A model generated the notes under the pieces. It was not told the origin of the DNA. It was given only the letters and a program-made list of their open reading frames with translations, and made no database searches. DNA of 64,000 bases from contig JAPYXD010000484.1 in NCBI GenBank assembly GCA_030998225.1, positions 9,486,001 through 9,550,000 of the forward strand. Reading direction: 5' to 3'. This DNA is from Diplolepis rosae. Taxonomy: Eukaryota; Arthropoda; Insecta; Hymenoptera; Diplolepididae. A program made the position numbers and the translations under genes. This document shows positions 1 to 12,101 of this stretch, piece by piece; the stretch's first letter is position 1, and each line of letters starts with the position of its first letter.

Positions 1-490
1 AAGAATAATAATTGTATCAGAATTTCATAATAATATGCAATTAAATATTTTGATCAATAAAGATTTTCTCGACGTTAGCTAGAATTGAAACTGATGTAGC
101 TTGGGAACACGTTTCATAAACACTATTATCATTTTCTCTCGTACCTCAACGAGGTTCGTGGGGTTTCGCGGTTTACAGTTTGAATCAAGGCACGTACCAT
201 CGATGAAAGAGGAAACCAGGAAAGTGCAATGGAATCTCACCGGAATAGTTATTGGATATTTGTTTTACCAGCATTATTTGCCTCTATAAATCACGCCTAC
301 TTTCGCCTAGCCTTGGAAAAATATTAATTTGCATCAAGCAAATATTTTTGTCCTAAAGTTAAAAAAAAACTTGAATAAACGTTTTAACAATAATTTTTTA
401 TCGTTATAAACCTTTCAACTTTTCAAGTTCCAAATTCCTTTGCGCTGAAAAAGTATAAAATTCAAAAATAAGAGAAATTTTTATCTGCTA
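1..490. other. AT-rich stretch, no feature recognised
   Basis: No splice-bounded exon, RNA gene or repeat could be supported. A 62-codon open frame at 101-289 on the plus strand has no family resemblance I know and no clear splice signals, so I do not call it. Confidence 0.5.
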
Positions 491-1354
491 CAGTACTGGT
501 CAGAATTGTGGGACCACCTGTTATTCGATAATTGCTTAAATTATCCTAATTTGAATTGTGTAAGTGAAAAAATTTGTTCTCTTAATTAAAGTCGAAGCTA
601 TCAAAATTCTTCATAAAATGAGCCCAGCATGAATTCGTTTTGTTAATTTTTGAAGAAGTTATTGCAGAAAAGTCAAAATTTCAATGCTTTCTTAAATTTT
701 AAATAACTTTCGAAATAATCAACATTTTTTAATATTCTTGGACTAATTTTAAAGCTAAATTTCTACAAAATCGAACAAAATTCTTGGAATTGATGTGTAA
801 TTTCTTACATACTGCTCAAGGTTAAAGTTCAAATAAAACAGTTTGAAAAATTCCAATATTGCTTTTGCTGAGAAAAACATTTTTATTAGATATATAAAAC
901 ATATAATCATGAATTTTGTATCCAATCCTCCTAAACTATATATTCATATGATTTTTATTATGATTTACCTACAGATGAAATGTTTTCGAAATTTCCCTAC
1001 CTTTTTGTTACAATTTCAACTCTTTGCATCATGCAAGAAAAAAGTTACAGATTTATAATGACATTTTACTGCGATTCTGTAGAATCTTAGCTTTAAAATG
1101 AGCTTCAGAACATTAAATAATGTTGATTATTTCGAAAGTTATTTAAATTTTCAGAAAACATTGAAATTTTGACTTTTTTTGCAATAACTTCTTCAAAATT
1201 TAACGAAACGCCTTTATTCCAGACTAATTTTAAAGATAATTTTAATGGCTTTCATATTATTTAGAGTACAAATTTATTCACTCACAGAATTGAAATTAAG
1301 ATAATTTAATTAATCATCGAAAAACAGGTGGTTCCACAATTCTGACCGGTAGTG
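491..1354. mobile_element. Tc1/mariner-type MITE with long inverted repeats
   Basis: The ends are inverted copies: CAGTACTGGTCAGAATTGTG at 491 and its counterpart closing with CCACAATTCTGACCGGTAGTG-like sequence at 1354. The match continues inwards for roughly 250 bp per arm with mismatches, for example the TTTCGAAA-type segments near 700 and 1130. Both ends are flanked by TA, the Tc1/mariner target. No transposase frame survives inside, so it is a non-autonomous element of 864 bp. The short open frame at 843-1058 is in the noncoding centre and has no recognisable product. Confidence 0.8.
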
Positions 1355-1810
1355 TATATCTCATGAGAAACTGAGGTCGTATACTTCAAGTCTAGAGGAA
1401 TTTTGATTTTCTGAAAAGTAACAGGACTTCAATTCTGATTTTTTATTTATTAAGACATTCAATTTTGATAGTTCACCAAGACGCTATCGTCAAATTTAAG
1501 GAAATAAAATTCAACAACAGCTTTGATATTGTATGGCTTTTGATCCTGGAAGGAAAAAACGAATAACTCGAGCTTTCTTGAATACTAATTCAAACATCAT
1601 CCTTTAATGTTTAACATCAGTGTAACCCAAATTTTTTCAACTTCATTTAAAGTAGATGGAGCCCCTGCCCCAAGGGAGTATATATTTTTTCAAAATAATG
1701 AAAAATTTAATACATTTTTGCTTATTTCTCTAGCCAATTGTTAATTTATAACTAAAATTAACGTTGAATTTAAACGTGGTTTCTAAAATTTTAAATATAT
1801 ATTAAGGATA
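1355..1810. other. No recognisable feature
   Basis: AT-rich spacer between the MITE and the mariner element; nothing supported on either strand. Confidence 0.5.
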
Positions 1811-3035
1811 CACAGTGTGTCCCAAAAATAACCGAACTTTATATTTAAATCATACAACATGTAGCGCCATCTATTGAAAATTTGCAGCATGAAAAAGATA
1901 CATTCATCCTCTTCCAAACGCATCTAAATTCATGTAAATCGGATGAAAGATGTGAAAGTTACAGCCATTTCAATAAAAGAAAAAGTGTGCTAATGTTACA
2001 AAACAAAAATGGAACAAAGAGCAAATATAAAATTTTGTGTTAAACTTGAAAAAAAATTCGCTGAGACATACGAATTGATGAAAAAAGTTTATGGTGATGA
2101 TTGTATGAGTCGTACTCAAGTGTTTTATGTGTTTTACACGATTTAAAAATGGTCGTGAGGATTTAAATGACGACCTAAGGCCAGGTCGTCCAGAAGTTAG
2201 TAGTCGTGCTGAATTGGTGGAAAAAGTCCGTGAAATCATTGGTATCGATGCTAATTTTACCACGAGAATGTTGGCTGAGGAATTAAGTACGAGTAAAAAC
2301 ACTATTTGGAGAATTTTAATTGAAGATTTGGGTAAAAGAAGGGTCTGTGCGCGTTTCGTTCCACATGAATTAAATGCAGACCAAAAAATCGCTCGTGTGG
2401 AGCATTGCAAAGACATTGTTGAAACTGCTGAAAACGATCCGGAGTTTCTTGATTCGATTATAACTGGTGATGAGTCATGGTGCTTTAAATATGACCCTGA
2501 AAGTAAGCGTCAATCTGCTGAATGGAAGTCCAAAGGCGAGCCAAAACCAAAAAAATTTCGTTTTCAGAAGTCTCGAATCAAGACAATGTTGATTACTTTT
2601 TATGATTCGAAGGGTATTGTCCACAAGGAATTTGTTCCAGAAGGTCGAACTGTTAATGGAGAATACTATTCAGGCGTTTTAGATCGATTGTGGAAGAGAA
2701 TTGGTCTTGTTAGACCTGAATATCCAGCAGGAAAACAGCTGTTTTTATTGCACGAAAATGCACCACCTCACAAGACCAAAAAAGTGAACGAATTTTTTAT
2801 GAAAAAACGGATTTCTCTCATCAACCACCTTCCGTATTCGCCTGATCTATCACCATGTGACTATTTTCTATTTCCAAAACTGCAAATCAAGATGAAAGGA
2901 GCATTTTATGATGATATCCCAGCCATTCAAGCAGCCGTAACCGAGGTGCTGAAGAACATTCCTATAAATGACATAAAAAAATCTATGCATGTGTTGGTTG
3001 ATCGTTCCAAACGTTGTATTGAGTCTAATGGAAGC
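1811..3035 (+). mobile_element. mariner element, 3' end lost
   Basis: The left terminus CACAGTGTGTCCCAAAAATA begins at 1811 directly after a TA dinucleotide, the expected mariner target. A 5' untranslated stretch of about 200 bp leads to a transposase frame. The transposase homology runs to its C-terminal end near 3035, after which the expected stop, 3'UTR and right inverted repeat are absent and a TATCT-rich repeat begins. The element has therefore lost its 3' terminus, probably by insertion of or recombination with the repeat. Confidence 0.85.
2009..3035 (+). pseudogene. mariner transposase, frameshifted
   Basis: DDE/D transposase that cuts and joins mariner ends at TA. The frame starts with MEQRANIKFCVKLEKKFAET at 2009 (N-terminal helix-turn-helix region). 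One extra T in the run near 2134-2138 shifts it into the long frame that reads on from 2127. Further motifs follow in order: TRFKNGRED, ITGDESW (first catalytic Asp), LLHENAPPHK (position of the second Asp, here Glu) and YSPDLSPCDYFLFPKL (third Asp, DD34D type). Length is near the usual 345-350 residues, but the C-terminus runs into unrelated repeat after RCIESNG. The frameshift, the D-to-E change and the lost stop make it non-functional. The family call is firm; the ancestral D at the second site is inferred from the family. Confidence 0.9.
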
Positions 3036-3640
3036 TGTATCTTTTTCTATCTCTTATCTACCTCTATTTGTGTATATCTCTTTGTTAATCCATATTGACG
3101 CCTGTCTCTTTCAACTCCATTTTCTTTATCTCAGTCCATCTCTCGTCTATTCACCTGTATCTGTTTCCATTCCTTGTCTATCCACCGCTATCTCTAGCTA
3201 TCTCTTGTTCATCCAGATTTGCACATATCTTTTCCGATTGAAAGAGATATTTCCTAATCTCAGCCTATCCTTCGTATATTGACCTGTATCTTTTTCTATC
3301 TCTTCACCGATTCAAATTTACGGCTATATCTTTCAATACTCTTCTCTTTATCTCAGTATATCCCTCATCTATTTACATCAATTACTTTCTATCTCTTTTG
3401 TAATTTCTTTTATCTCTTAATGTCTCTTTTTTAATCCAGGTTCACGCTTATCTTTCAACATCCCTGTCTATCCTTGCAGTTAGATAGAAAAGTATACTGC
3501 AAATATACAAGGGAAAGACCGAAGTAGAGAAAAGGGCATTCAAAGATCGGCGTGAGTCTGGATTAAAGAAGAGATATAAAAAGTTGGATGGGGATAGTCG
3601 AGGGATAGACATGGATGGCGTAAAGTTTCTCATTAGTAAC
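3036..3640. repeat. Degenerate TATCTCTTT/AGATAGAAA repeat DNA
   Basis: On the plus strand 3036-3475 is rich in imperfect TATCTCTTT/TCTATC units spaced by short insertions. From about 3480 the strand asymmetry flips to AGATAGAAA-type units. The same vocabulary recurs at 3860-4088 and 33470-34290. Small open frames here are by-products of the repeat composition. Confidence 0.7.
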
Positions 3641-3859
3641 ATCGAGTTTTTTTACAGTTATCACGTGTTCTACCTTAGCTCAGTAGACTAAGTGTTCGAA
3701 AATAATTGATGCAAGCGTAGTTAGGGTTCGCTTTTTGATACTCAAAAATTTTTCAGTGTTATACGCGTTAGCGACAAACTTAGATTATAATGTATGTACA
3801 AATTAATGTATTCAAAAATTGTTAGGTATATGTTGGATTTATCAAAATTAACATGTTTG

Positions 3860-4088
3860 AAATGAAAGAGAAGAGGATACAAAGAACTCCACTTTTCTTT
3901 AAAGAGATAGAAAGAGATATATATTACCGGATGCAGGAATATTCCTTAGCATGCCGGATAAAGGTTCAGAGATAGAAAGATATAGCATTGTGGGTGTGCA
4001 AATCGGCTACTTGGAAGAGATAAAAACGGTTCTATCTTTTTCTATCCCCCAGTTTCTATCCCTTTCTATCTTTTTACTTCCAGCAGGG
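3860..4088 (+). repeat. Right end of the TACTTCCAGCAGGG repeat element
   Basis: AGATAGAAA units lead into TCTATCTTTTTACTTCCAGC followed by AGGG ending at 4088. The same terminus closes the complete element at 33462-34294. A degenerate left end may lie near 3460 (CCCTG followed by TTGCAGTTAGATAG), but this is uncertain. Confidence 0.55.
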
Positions 4089-5041
4089 ATGTGATACTAC
4101 GAGAAAAACTTATTCAGGAGGTTTCAAGTACAAATTAGGAGAGTAAAGTATTCTAGATTTGTAAAAATCATGAAGAAGATTACGGTATACTGGCAACGAG
4201 TGAGGAGAGAAACCAACCCTGGAAACGCCGAAATATCAACTCGAGGTGTTGCTGCAAACATAACGAAATTGTTTATAAAAAAGTAATAATGAATAAACGT
4301 GCGGCAGAAATTTCAGAAGAAGAAATTAATGAATCGAGAAACGATTTTGGTGGTAAAGAATAGAGAAAGCTGAAAATAATATTAACTTCATAAATTATGA
4401 AGAGATGACTGAAAATTGTTTACCTAGAGCATTTACTAAAAGGTGAAGTTTATCTGGATTTGAAGCCATATTAATATCATCTAATAATAATAATAATTGT
4501 CAAAGGAAAAAGTTTCTACGAAAAATAACAAAAAACAAGTCGAACTACATATAAGATAGAATAGAGAGTATAATTTATATGATGGGACAAAAAAATCAAG
4601 GTCAGAGAAAAAGAGCTTTGAAATATGATTAAGCAATATAAGAAGGAATCTTGGAACTCGAATACAGCACTGATAAACAGGAAGAAATTTCACAAAAATT
4701 AGAAACTTTATTGTGTGATAGAAAAGACAGAATCATTCACGCAAACATCATCTCTATCAAAAAATGATTTGGAACTGTACGAGGACAGAAGCAAGAGTAT
4801 AACTTTCCTACACCTCTTGAAGGAAGATATTTTACTAAAGTTGTAGATATCAACGAAATTGGCATTACATTAAATAAAAATAGAGCGTTTGTATAATATA
4901 CCCATAATGTAGGAAAAGAAATATAGCGCTGTTAGACCTATCCCGATCCCTCACTGTACTTGTATTACTCATGCAATGGTCAAAATGAAAGGGAAAATAA
5001 TTGTATTAGATAAAATTTGATAGATGCTTATTACAATTTTA
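4089..5041. other. AT-rich spacer, nothing recognised
   Basis: No exon, RNA gene or clear inverted repeat supported. A minus-strand open frame at 4481-4693 is hydrophobic by composition only. Confidence 0.45.
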
Positions 5042-5924
5042 ATTTCGCGGCTTTGGAGAGTCCTATTATCCAAAAAAATTTTTATTATGTTGGTATACAT
5101 GCGCCTGAAGTATGATAAAATCTTCAGCTGTATTCATTGGTTACTGTGTTTGCGGTAGCCGCTAAGGTTAGAAGTGTTTTTATGAGCTCGGCGATTTTCG
5201 TTTGTTAAAAGAAATGGATCAAAGAATTTGTATCAAATTAGTTTCGACGTCATATCCGTAAACCCATGTTTCGTCACCTGTTATAATACATTTCAGTAAT
5301 TCTGCATCGTCGTTGACTTCATTTAGTGGCTCCTGAGCAACTTCCATTCGCTGCTGTTTTTGTTTAAAATTCAACAATTTTGAAACACATTGTACTGCCA
5401 CGCGTTTCATACCCAAGGCATTCGAAAAAATTTCATGTCATGAGCCATTTGATATGCCAACATCATCAGCGACTTCTCTGATTGTGATTCGGCGATCGTT
5501 CATAACCATTTCTTCCACTTTTTCCACGTTTTCATCAGTTGTTGATGTTCTGGGGCGTCCGTGGCGTTCGTTATCTTCAACGTCTTAATGGCCATCTTGG
5601 AAATGCTTATACCACTCATAAAGTCTTGTTTTACTCTTAGCAGACTTACCATAGGCCTTTGTTAACATTTCACACACTTTGTTGCACTTTATTTCATTTT
5701 TTACGCAAATTTTGATACAAATTCTTTGATCCATTTCTTTTAACAAACGAAAATCGCCGAGCTCATAGAAATACGTCTAATCTTAGCGGCTGACACAAAG
5801 TAACCAATGAATACAGCTGAAGATTTTACCATACTTCAGGGGCATTTATAAACAAAATTTGGACAATACGACTCTCCAAACCCGCGAAATAAAAAAATGT
5901 CCGTTATTTTCTGAACACACCTGG
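5042..5924. mobile_element. Foldback mariner: two 5' ends head to head
   Basis: The segment 5042-5237 (5'UTR and first codons of a mariner on the plus strand) is the inverted copy of 5709-5889 (the same on the minus strand), about 90% alike by eye over 190 bp. The right end closes with GAACACACCTGG at 5924 followed by TA. The left end lacks the outermost 35 or so bases of the terminus. The centre carries only a transposase N-terminal half on the minus strand, so the plus-strand copy was deleted just after its start codon region. Confidence 0.8.
5241..5734 (-). pseudogene. mariner transposase N-terminal half, broken
   Basis: The minus-strand frame opens at 5734 with MDQRICIKICVKNEIKCNKV and continues through the two helix-turn-helix regions (EWYKHFQDGH, then RRITIREVADDVGIS) to GMKRVAVQCVSKLLNF and ITGDETWVYGYDVE, which holds the first catalytic Asp. 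At least two in-frame stops interrupt it: one after QDGH and one after GISNGS. The frame then ends where the inverted second 5' end begins, near 5241, so the second and third catalytic residues are missing. It is a different mariner lineage from the copy at 1811-3035. Confidence 0.85.
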
Positions 5925-6599
5925 TATAATTGTAAATGGAATAATGAGGAATTGTGAAACTGGATTTCTGAAGCTTGAAAATACTTTATGGATATAATTA
6001 AAATATGTTTTACCTGCTAGCTCGGCATTCTGCTTCAACTTCTGTGGTGACCACATGGCATCTTCTAGGGAATATCCAGTATACCAATATGAATTTAAGA
6101 TCATGAAGGCGTGCTATTGGGGTAATTGTGGGTTTAGGGAGGCCGAGGATGTTCTCAGAGAGAGGGGCATATTGAGGCCTGGGCACTGTCTGGACGCAGA
6201 CTTTGACCGTTTCTCATAGAGGTGCCTCCTTCCGACCCAAGTCCCTGTGCCACTGATTCTGCTTCGATTTCATCAATGGCGGGTTTCTCTTTTGAGATAG
6301 TTAGGTATTTGCTGGACCTTGGCTGAATCATGTTCAGTAAACCGGGTGTATTGGTGGATAATCGGATTGGGTTGGCTCGCGGCAGCCCTCCCTGGTGTCC
6401 TAGTTCGTTGGCTAGTGTGCCCTCTTAGTGTTACATCCTCTGTATTACGGAATCCTGGCTCGTGAAGGACGTAGTTTTTAAGTTCTTCGGATACCTCACC
6501 TACAGATGCCACTGTTCTTCGGGGTCGTAGGGGGGGGGGGGCTCTCTCTCTCTTATATTAGTTCGGGAAGATCTAGCAGTTATGCCGCTGGAAATGGCG
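5925..6599. other. GC-richer segment, probable LINE 5' flank or LINE-derived
   Basis: GC content rises from about 6120 and stays high into the LINE at 6.6-8.5 kb, so this may be the decayed upstream part of that element. A G10 run lies at 6530-6540. The minus-strand open frame 6273-6512 and the plus-strand frames match no family I recognise. Confidence 0.35.
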
Positions 6600-8540
6600 G
6601 GTCCTTGGCTCGCTGATCTAAACGCTGTGGTCATTATCCTTTGGCTCCCTATCTGTGCTCTCCGTCTACACCCCTCCAAACGTCAGGATAGTGGCCGATG
6701 TGTGATATGATTTAGTGTTTCTGAAAGGTTCCCTGGCAAGGATCTCCTTTCTCCACGTGAATCAGGACATTCACAACTCCGATCATTTTCTGGTCATTAG
6801 TGAGCTGGACGTTTCTCCGGGCATGGCCTGCTCCATTTTCAATCGCTTTAACACTAAGAATCTGGACTGAGGTGGGTTCTGTGATCAGCATGATCAGCTT
6901 GAATACCAGGGTTCCTTCTTGATTTGGAGCTTGATAGGGATCCGTCTGTTTATGCCAATATTTTGGGGTTGTTTTCGCGATCCTTGGGGATCAGTAGCGC
7001 ATATCACCCCTCCATCCTTCCTAGTAGGAGGAAGGCACAACTGTTGTGATTGAGTCCCGAGTGCAAGAGGGCAATTGCCAGGAGACGTGAGGCGTTACGG
7101 ACGTACATGACGAACCAGACACGAGACAATAGGATGACCTGCAGAAGGGTGAACAGCGAGTTTAGAAGATTCCTGAGGGGGCAGAAACACCGCTAATTTG
7201 TGGCATTTCGCAACGTCAAGATACTCATTTTGACCCGTCCGTTGGCCTCGGTAGGATCTGGAGGACGCAATTTGCGTTTGGCTCCCGGCCTCGATGGAGT
7301 TAGCTAAGGACATTCTTCAGGGCTTCGGACTGGGGGAGGGCACTCTGACGATGGTTTTGAATCTGAAGGATGCTTTTAACACTGTCCTTCCTGGCGAGCT
7401 CATCCGCCAGCTAGACGAACTGGAGATCCCTGCCAGGATCATTAATTTTGTTAAATTCCTCACCACCAGAAGATTTTTGTCATTCTTGACCTGCGTTTTT
7501 CTTTGACTCTTTGAGGAGTCGTCGCTCTACAGGGAGGCGTTCTCTCTCCCTTACTATTTAATATCCATTTAAGGTGTCTTAATGAAATCCTCCTTGCTGG
7601 GGTTAGAGCGGCTATGTACGTGGATGACCTGCTGTTTTACGCGAGGCATGCAATTCCGCAACATGCTATGTCACTGTTGAAGGAGACAATAGCATTCCTT
7701 ACTTCGCGGTTACGCGGGCTTGGTCTATCTATCTCGCTGCCCAAGTGTCAACTTTGCCTATTCACCAGAGCTCGTTTCGACCTATTGTGCCTTGCGTTGA
7801 GCCTGGAAGGAGTTGAGATACCGTGTCAGAGTGCACTCAAGTACTTCAGAGTGCTTTGGGATTCCCCCCTTTCGTGGACTCCACATATTAAATATATAGC
7901 GGGGAAGGCTCTGCGTGCGGTCATCGTCGTAAGAGTTCTTTCTAGAGTCTCATGGGGGGTGAGCCCTAACTTGCTTCTCACAGTTTACCATGGACTTGTT
8001 AGGGCGTACTTGGAGTGGGATCCTTTTCTGTTCCAGTCTGCTGATGTAACTGCTCTCCATATTTTAGATGTGTCGTAGTATGAGGCGCTGCGGGCCGTGC
8101 TGGTATGCATGTGCTCGACCCGGATTGCGACTCTGCTCTCTGAGGAAAACGAGCCCCCTCTCTGGTTGCGCAGACACCTCCTATCAATACGCTTCATGCT
8201 GTGAAACTACAGGTTTGGCGTTCGACTCATGGGTTCCACCTCGGTTCTTTCGGCGGAGCTCTACTCAATTCTCTGCGTGCTCAAATTTGTCTTGCGTTCC
8301 AATCTCTCCCCCGTGACCATCTTCGCTCTACGGCATGTACCATCTGAGAGATAGACTGCATTAGTCACCAACATCTCCTTTTGCTCTCAAGGTGGCACAT
8401 CTTATTTCAATTGCTTGTGATCCTATCAGCAACCTGGATGCCTTTTGTCGTACATACAGGTGTCCCTCGTGATGATCCCTTCGCGGTCCTCGGCAGAGAC
8501 CATGAAGCGTGGAGTAGCCTCCTGTGGCCTTACATGGGCA
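6600..8540 (+). mobile_element. Decayed non-LTR retrotransposon (R1/LOA-like LINE)
   Basis: A GC-rich island in AT-rich DNA encodes, in order on the plus strand, the end of an APE-type endonuclease, a basic linker, reverse transcriptase palm motifs and the typical LINE thumb/C-terminal region. The fingers region between linker and palm is deleted and several frames are needed to read through. No poly-A tail is visible; at about 8540 the sequence changes to the N-terminus of a mariner on the other strand, which probably truncated the LINE. Confidence 0.75.
6763..8372 (+). pseudogene. LINE ORF2 remnant (endonuclease-reverse transcriptase)
   Basis: Target-primed reverse transcription enzyme of a LINE. 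Near 6763 the frame reads QDIHNSDHFLVISEL, where SDH is the conserved active-site motif at the end of APE endonucleases; a TGA follows at about 6867. At 7050-7190 comes an arginine-rich linker (SPECKRAIARRREALRTYMT). At 7294-7506 VLNLKDAFNTVLP holds the first RT aspartate (family A motif). Near 7520-7640 GVVALQGGVLSPLLFNIHL is followed by MYVDDLLFYARH (motif C, YVDD). The thumb follows with KYFRVLWDSPLSW and GVSPNLLLTVYHGLVRAYLE to a stop at 8076-8078, then LRAVLVCMCSTRIATLLSEE in the same reading. Frameshifts lie near 7506 and 7600. Clade assignment is tentative. Confidence 0.8.
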
Positions 8541-8812
8541 GATGTGCCATAATACTTATCAAGCTTTGCTTTAGCTCCTTTAGCCATTTTGCCTCTTAAA
8601 TAATAATGATTAATAAAAACACGAAATTCGTTTTTTTCCATTGTTTACAAAATCACTGAAATGATGATACTATAATTACTCTCAAACATAAACTACTTGA
8701 CTGATTGTAATGAAACTTTAGATTTCGTGTTTTTGACACTTCACAAAAATGATAAGGATTTTATATTATTGACGCCATCTGGTAGTCAAGCCCAGAACTT
8801 TTCAAACGACCT
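8540..8812 (-). pseudogene. 5' end of a mariner (third lineage)
   Basis: From 8641 on the minus strand the frame reads MEKNEFRVFINHYYLRGKMA then KGAKAKLDKYYGTSA, the N-terminal helix-turn-helix of SETMAR-like mariner transposases. Upstream to about 8812 lies a mariner-like 5'UTR with GACTACCAGATGGCG and an end resembling GAAAAGTTCTGGGC. Homology stops after about 34 residues near 8540, where the LINE sequence begins, so only the 5' end is present. Confidence 0.75.
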
Positions 8813-10816
8813 AGTAGAAAACATAAACTATATTATTAAACAGTCTTGGACTATTTGCTTTTATAATAGCCTAAATTATATAGGATGCGCATCGATTGGC
8901 ATTGTGTTTTTTATGTATGTTAGGTTACAAAATAAGATTCTTTAATGCTATCATAGATTTAACTGGGAAATGCTTTCAAAGTTTTTATTACAATTGTAGT
9001 TTCGGAAATAGAGCAGAAACACAACATGCAGACAAACTGCGATCAAAAATCAATCTCGATCCTTTATTGACACGCGAAATGACTTTAACTCCTAAAAGGA
9101 AACATACACTCTGTTATTAAAACTAATAATTTTGGTTTAATGGGGAAGGTGTTGGATCCTTCCAACTTTTCGTTTCTAGTTCATACTTATATAGGCAACG
9201 TTAAGCTCCAATTCTTATCTATGTAAGTTAAATAACAAACCCTATAAGAATTGTCCGCCTTGAGGTCTTCGGGTCTTTTGCTCTGTAGTCCGTTGAAAGG
9301 ACAAGTTATTAGTGACGTACTTTTAGGTGTTAAAGCAGATTACAAAGTATGCAATAAAATCAGGAGACAATTTGAATGAAAACTCAGGACTAAACAATTT
9401 ATTAAATGTTTTATAAATTGGGATTCTTTATATGCTATTTTTATTATTGAAAATCGTAAACGATGAATCACGTTAAAATTTTAGTTTAATTAATTATTTG
9501 ATAATTATCATCCTTGTTTGTTAATTTACGTCATTATTTGTATATTAATATAAAATATATGTATTATATATAGATTTTTCCACCTGGATCATTTAATTTC
9601 TTAATTAGCAATTGTTTTAAAATAAATCAACTGAATGAAAGTATGTTATGGAATTCTCTGGTTATTTGGAGTTGAGAGGAACGATGGCTTGTAGAATTCT
9701 AGAGGACAATGTGACTACAAGTTTCATATCAGAGATGTGCCAATTTGAGTAGCATAATGCTTGCAGTTTCAGAATGGACGAACACGTATAGAACGAGATT
9801 CTTGGGGTATGATGAAACGAACTTGTGCCAAATTCACTTGTCATACACTGACTTGCTATAAAAACTAGTTTGAGATCGTGGTGAAAAGTCTTACTACAAA
9901 TACGAGATAATGTTGAAAGAAACAATAGGATATCAAATTGTTTCTTCACCAAATTATGGACGGCAAAACATTTTTCACTATACAAATTTTGGTTTTTTAG
10001 TTGAAATCCTCAGTAGTTTAAATTATTAAATTTAAAAATTAAAAGGTAAAATATATCTTTAATCTTTATGAAATAATGTCACGAAAGTGTTGCCAATATT
10101 TATTTGGTCATTATTGAACACGAGAAAACATCTCCATACAATGACAAAAATAGAAACATATTAATATTTTAGTTTAAAAAATGTTAAAAATCTAAGGAAC
10201 TGTTGGAAAATTACGTATTACTTTGCTTAGAACTTTTTCATTATAAACAAATCTTCATTTTTGTCAAATATGGTCGCATTATTCTCAAAATATTTTACTA
10301 GGAAGAATATTTTTTAAAATGTAATTTTCTATGTTGGAAACGATTCAATTTCCTAGTCATTAAATTCCTATTTCTTTTTACCTCTGTAGGTGTTGGGCAA
10401 TATTTAAATAATCTTTATTTAACGTATGATTAAATGCTTGTGTTACTTTTTAGCGTGTTTCAGGAATATGAAAAATTGAGATTTCTAAAACTTCATGTCG
10501 ATATAGTCGATTCGTTTAAAAAGAGATGTTCTTAAAAAATAAAAAAGTCATAGAGTACTATCGAAAATTACCACCCCCCTTTTTAAATACATAATTAACA
10601 TTTTTTTAATTTTTTTAGCTTGTTTTAATGATAAATCTGTGCAACATTTTACTAAGATAGCAAGACATTTCAAGTTTTTTTTTTAGATTCTACCATCGGG
10701 TAGATCGGTACCATCGGATACCAAAGATTCTGAAATTTAAGGAATTTGTCGCTACTTACAAGGATTTTTCAAGAGTCAATGCTTACTTTAATCAAATTTA
10801 ATCAAATTCAGTATTA
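8813..10816. other. AT-rich, no supported gene
   Basis: About 2 kb without recognisable exon or repeat end. The longest open frame, 107 codons on the minus strand (9662-9985), has no motif I know and no clear splice sites. Homopolymer A/T runs are common. Confidence 0.45.
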
Positions 10817-12101
10817 GGGGGAGAAGCGGCGAAATTGGCGCGTCGTCTAAATTGGCGCACCCTATTTTTCAGAAAATGATAACATAACAAAAAATAAAAA
10901 TAGTTCTATCGTGTGCATTCTTGTATGATATGTATTTGATAGAAAAAATTATAAAAATCTAATTGCTTAATACAGTTTTATTGCGATTAATCGTTTTTTG
11001 GCATAATGGTTATGTTCGAAGCCATTGAATTAAATCGTTAAATAATAGTAATTCAAGGTGAATTAGATTAATGCAACGATTTTATAACCTTTGATATTTA
11101 ATCTTACGATTAGGATAGAATATTTGTATAAAAAAATAAGCATTTTACGTAAAAAGTATTTAATTAATGAACGATACACTTGCGGCAAAATTGGCGCATA
11201 CGAGATTCAAATCAGAGGCGAAGTTGGCACACATGTTGTGTTTCTGTAAACCGGTGACTGAAGTCAAGTGCTCGGATGTTTATGATTGAAAATATAAAGA
11301 AGATAGTAAGTACACAATTATTAATATATAGATATATACATTTGAATGTCGCTGGACTTTTCTGCTAATCTTTTTCTTACGATTTTTTGTGACATGGGAG
11401 GTAATGTGGTTCGCAAAACTGATGTAACGACTTTGTAAGGTTATATTCATTTGAACAATCAGTGGTTAAATTTTTTTTTAAGTTTGAGGTATTAAGGCAT
11501 TTTAAAAGCGATTTTTAATAATTAATTTGCAGTCTGACAGTGTTTTGAAAGTTTTCTCGATTTTAAGATGTGAAAGCAATGTAAGTAAAAAATTTGTATT
11601 TTTGATTGATTGTTTCTATTATTTATAAGTCTTCTAAAGTTAATAATTGTATATACTTCTGATTACAAATTCAAATAATTCTCTATAAAAATGATTTCAA
11701 TTTGAATATTCACTTAAATATCCACAATTGCCAGTATTTTATTGTACAAATATAAAATATATTTTAACTTTGGCTGGTTTATGTGAATAAAGGTATAAAA
11801 AACTTCACATATCTTGATATACTATCTCAAATTTAGTTTCAAATTATAACTACCTCTTTTCATCAACCTTTGCTACTGAAATGTAATTCTAAATCTATGA
11901 AAATATAACTAATACGTGGCAAGAGAAGATTATAATATTATATATATATTATTAATATATTATAATATAATCTTTATCCATTGGAAAGTATAGAAAAGAT
12001 ATCCAGCTATTAAATAAATATTTTTTCATAATTTTTAGTCATATACTTTCTTTTTAAACTCGCACTTTCTATTAGGTGCGCCAATTTCGCCGCTTCTCCC
12101 C
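10817..12101. mobile_element. TIR DNA element with GCGCCAATTT subterminal repeats
   Basis: The left end GGGGAGAAGCGGCGAAATTG (with GCGC next) is the inverted copy of the right end, GCGCCAATTTCGCCGCTTCT followed by CCCC at 12101. Extra AAATTGGCGCA copies lie inside the left end at about 10850 and 11185, a subterminal pattern typical of transposase-binding sites. Flanks share TATT (TATTAG left, TATTCC right), so the target duplication is not certain. The 1.28-kb interior is AT-rich with no transposase frame. Confidence 0.7.

Noticed and set aside
1970..2416. 148-codon minus-strand open frame
   Set aside because: Lies opposite the mariner transposase and is a shadow of its coding strand.
9662..9985. 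107-codon minus-strand open frame
   Set aside because: No recognised motif, no convincing splice sites or upstream frame; length is possible by chance in 64 kb.
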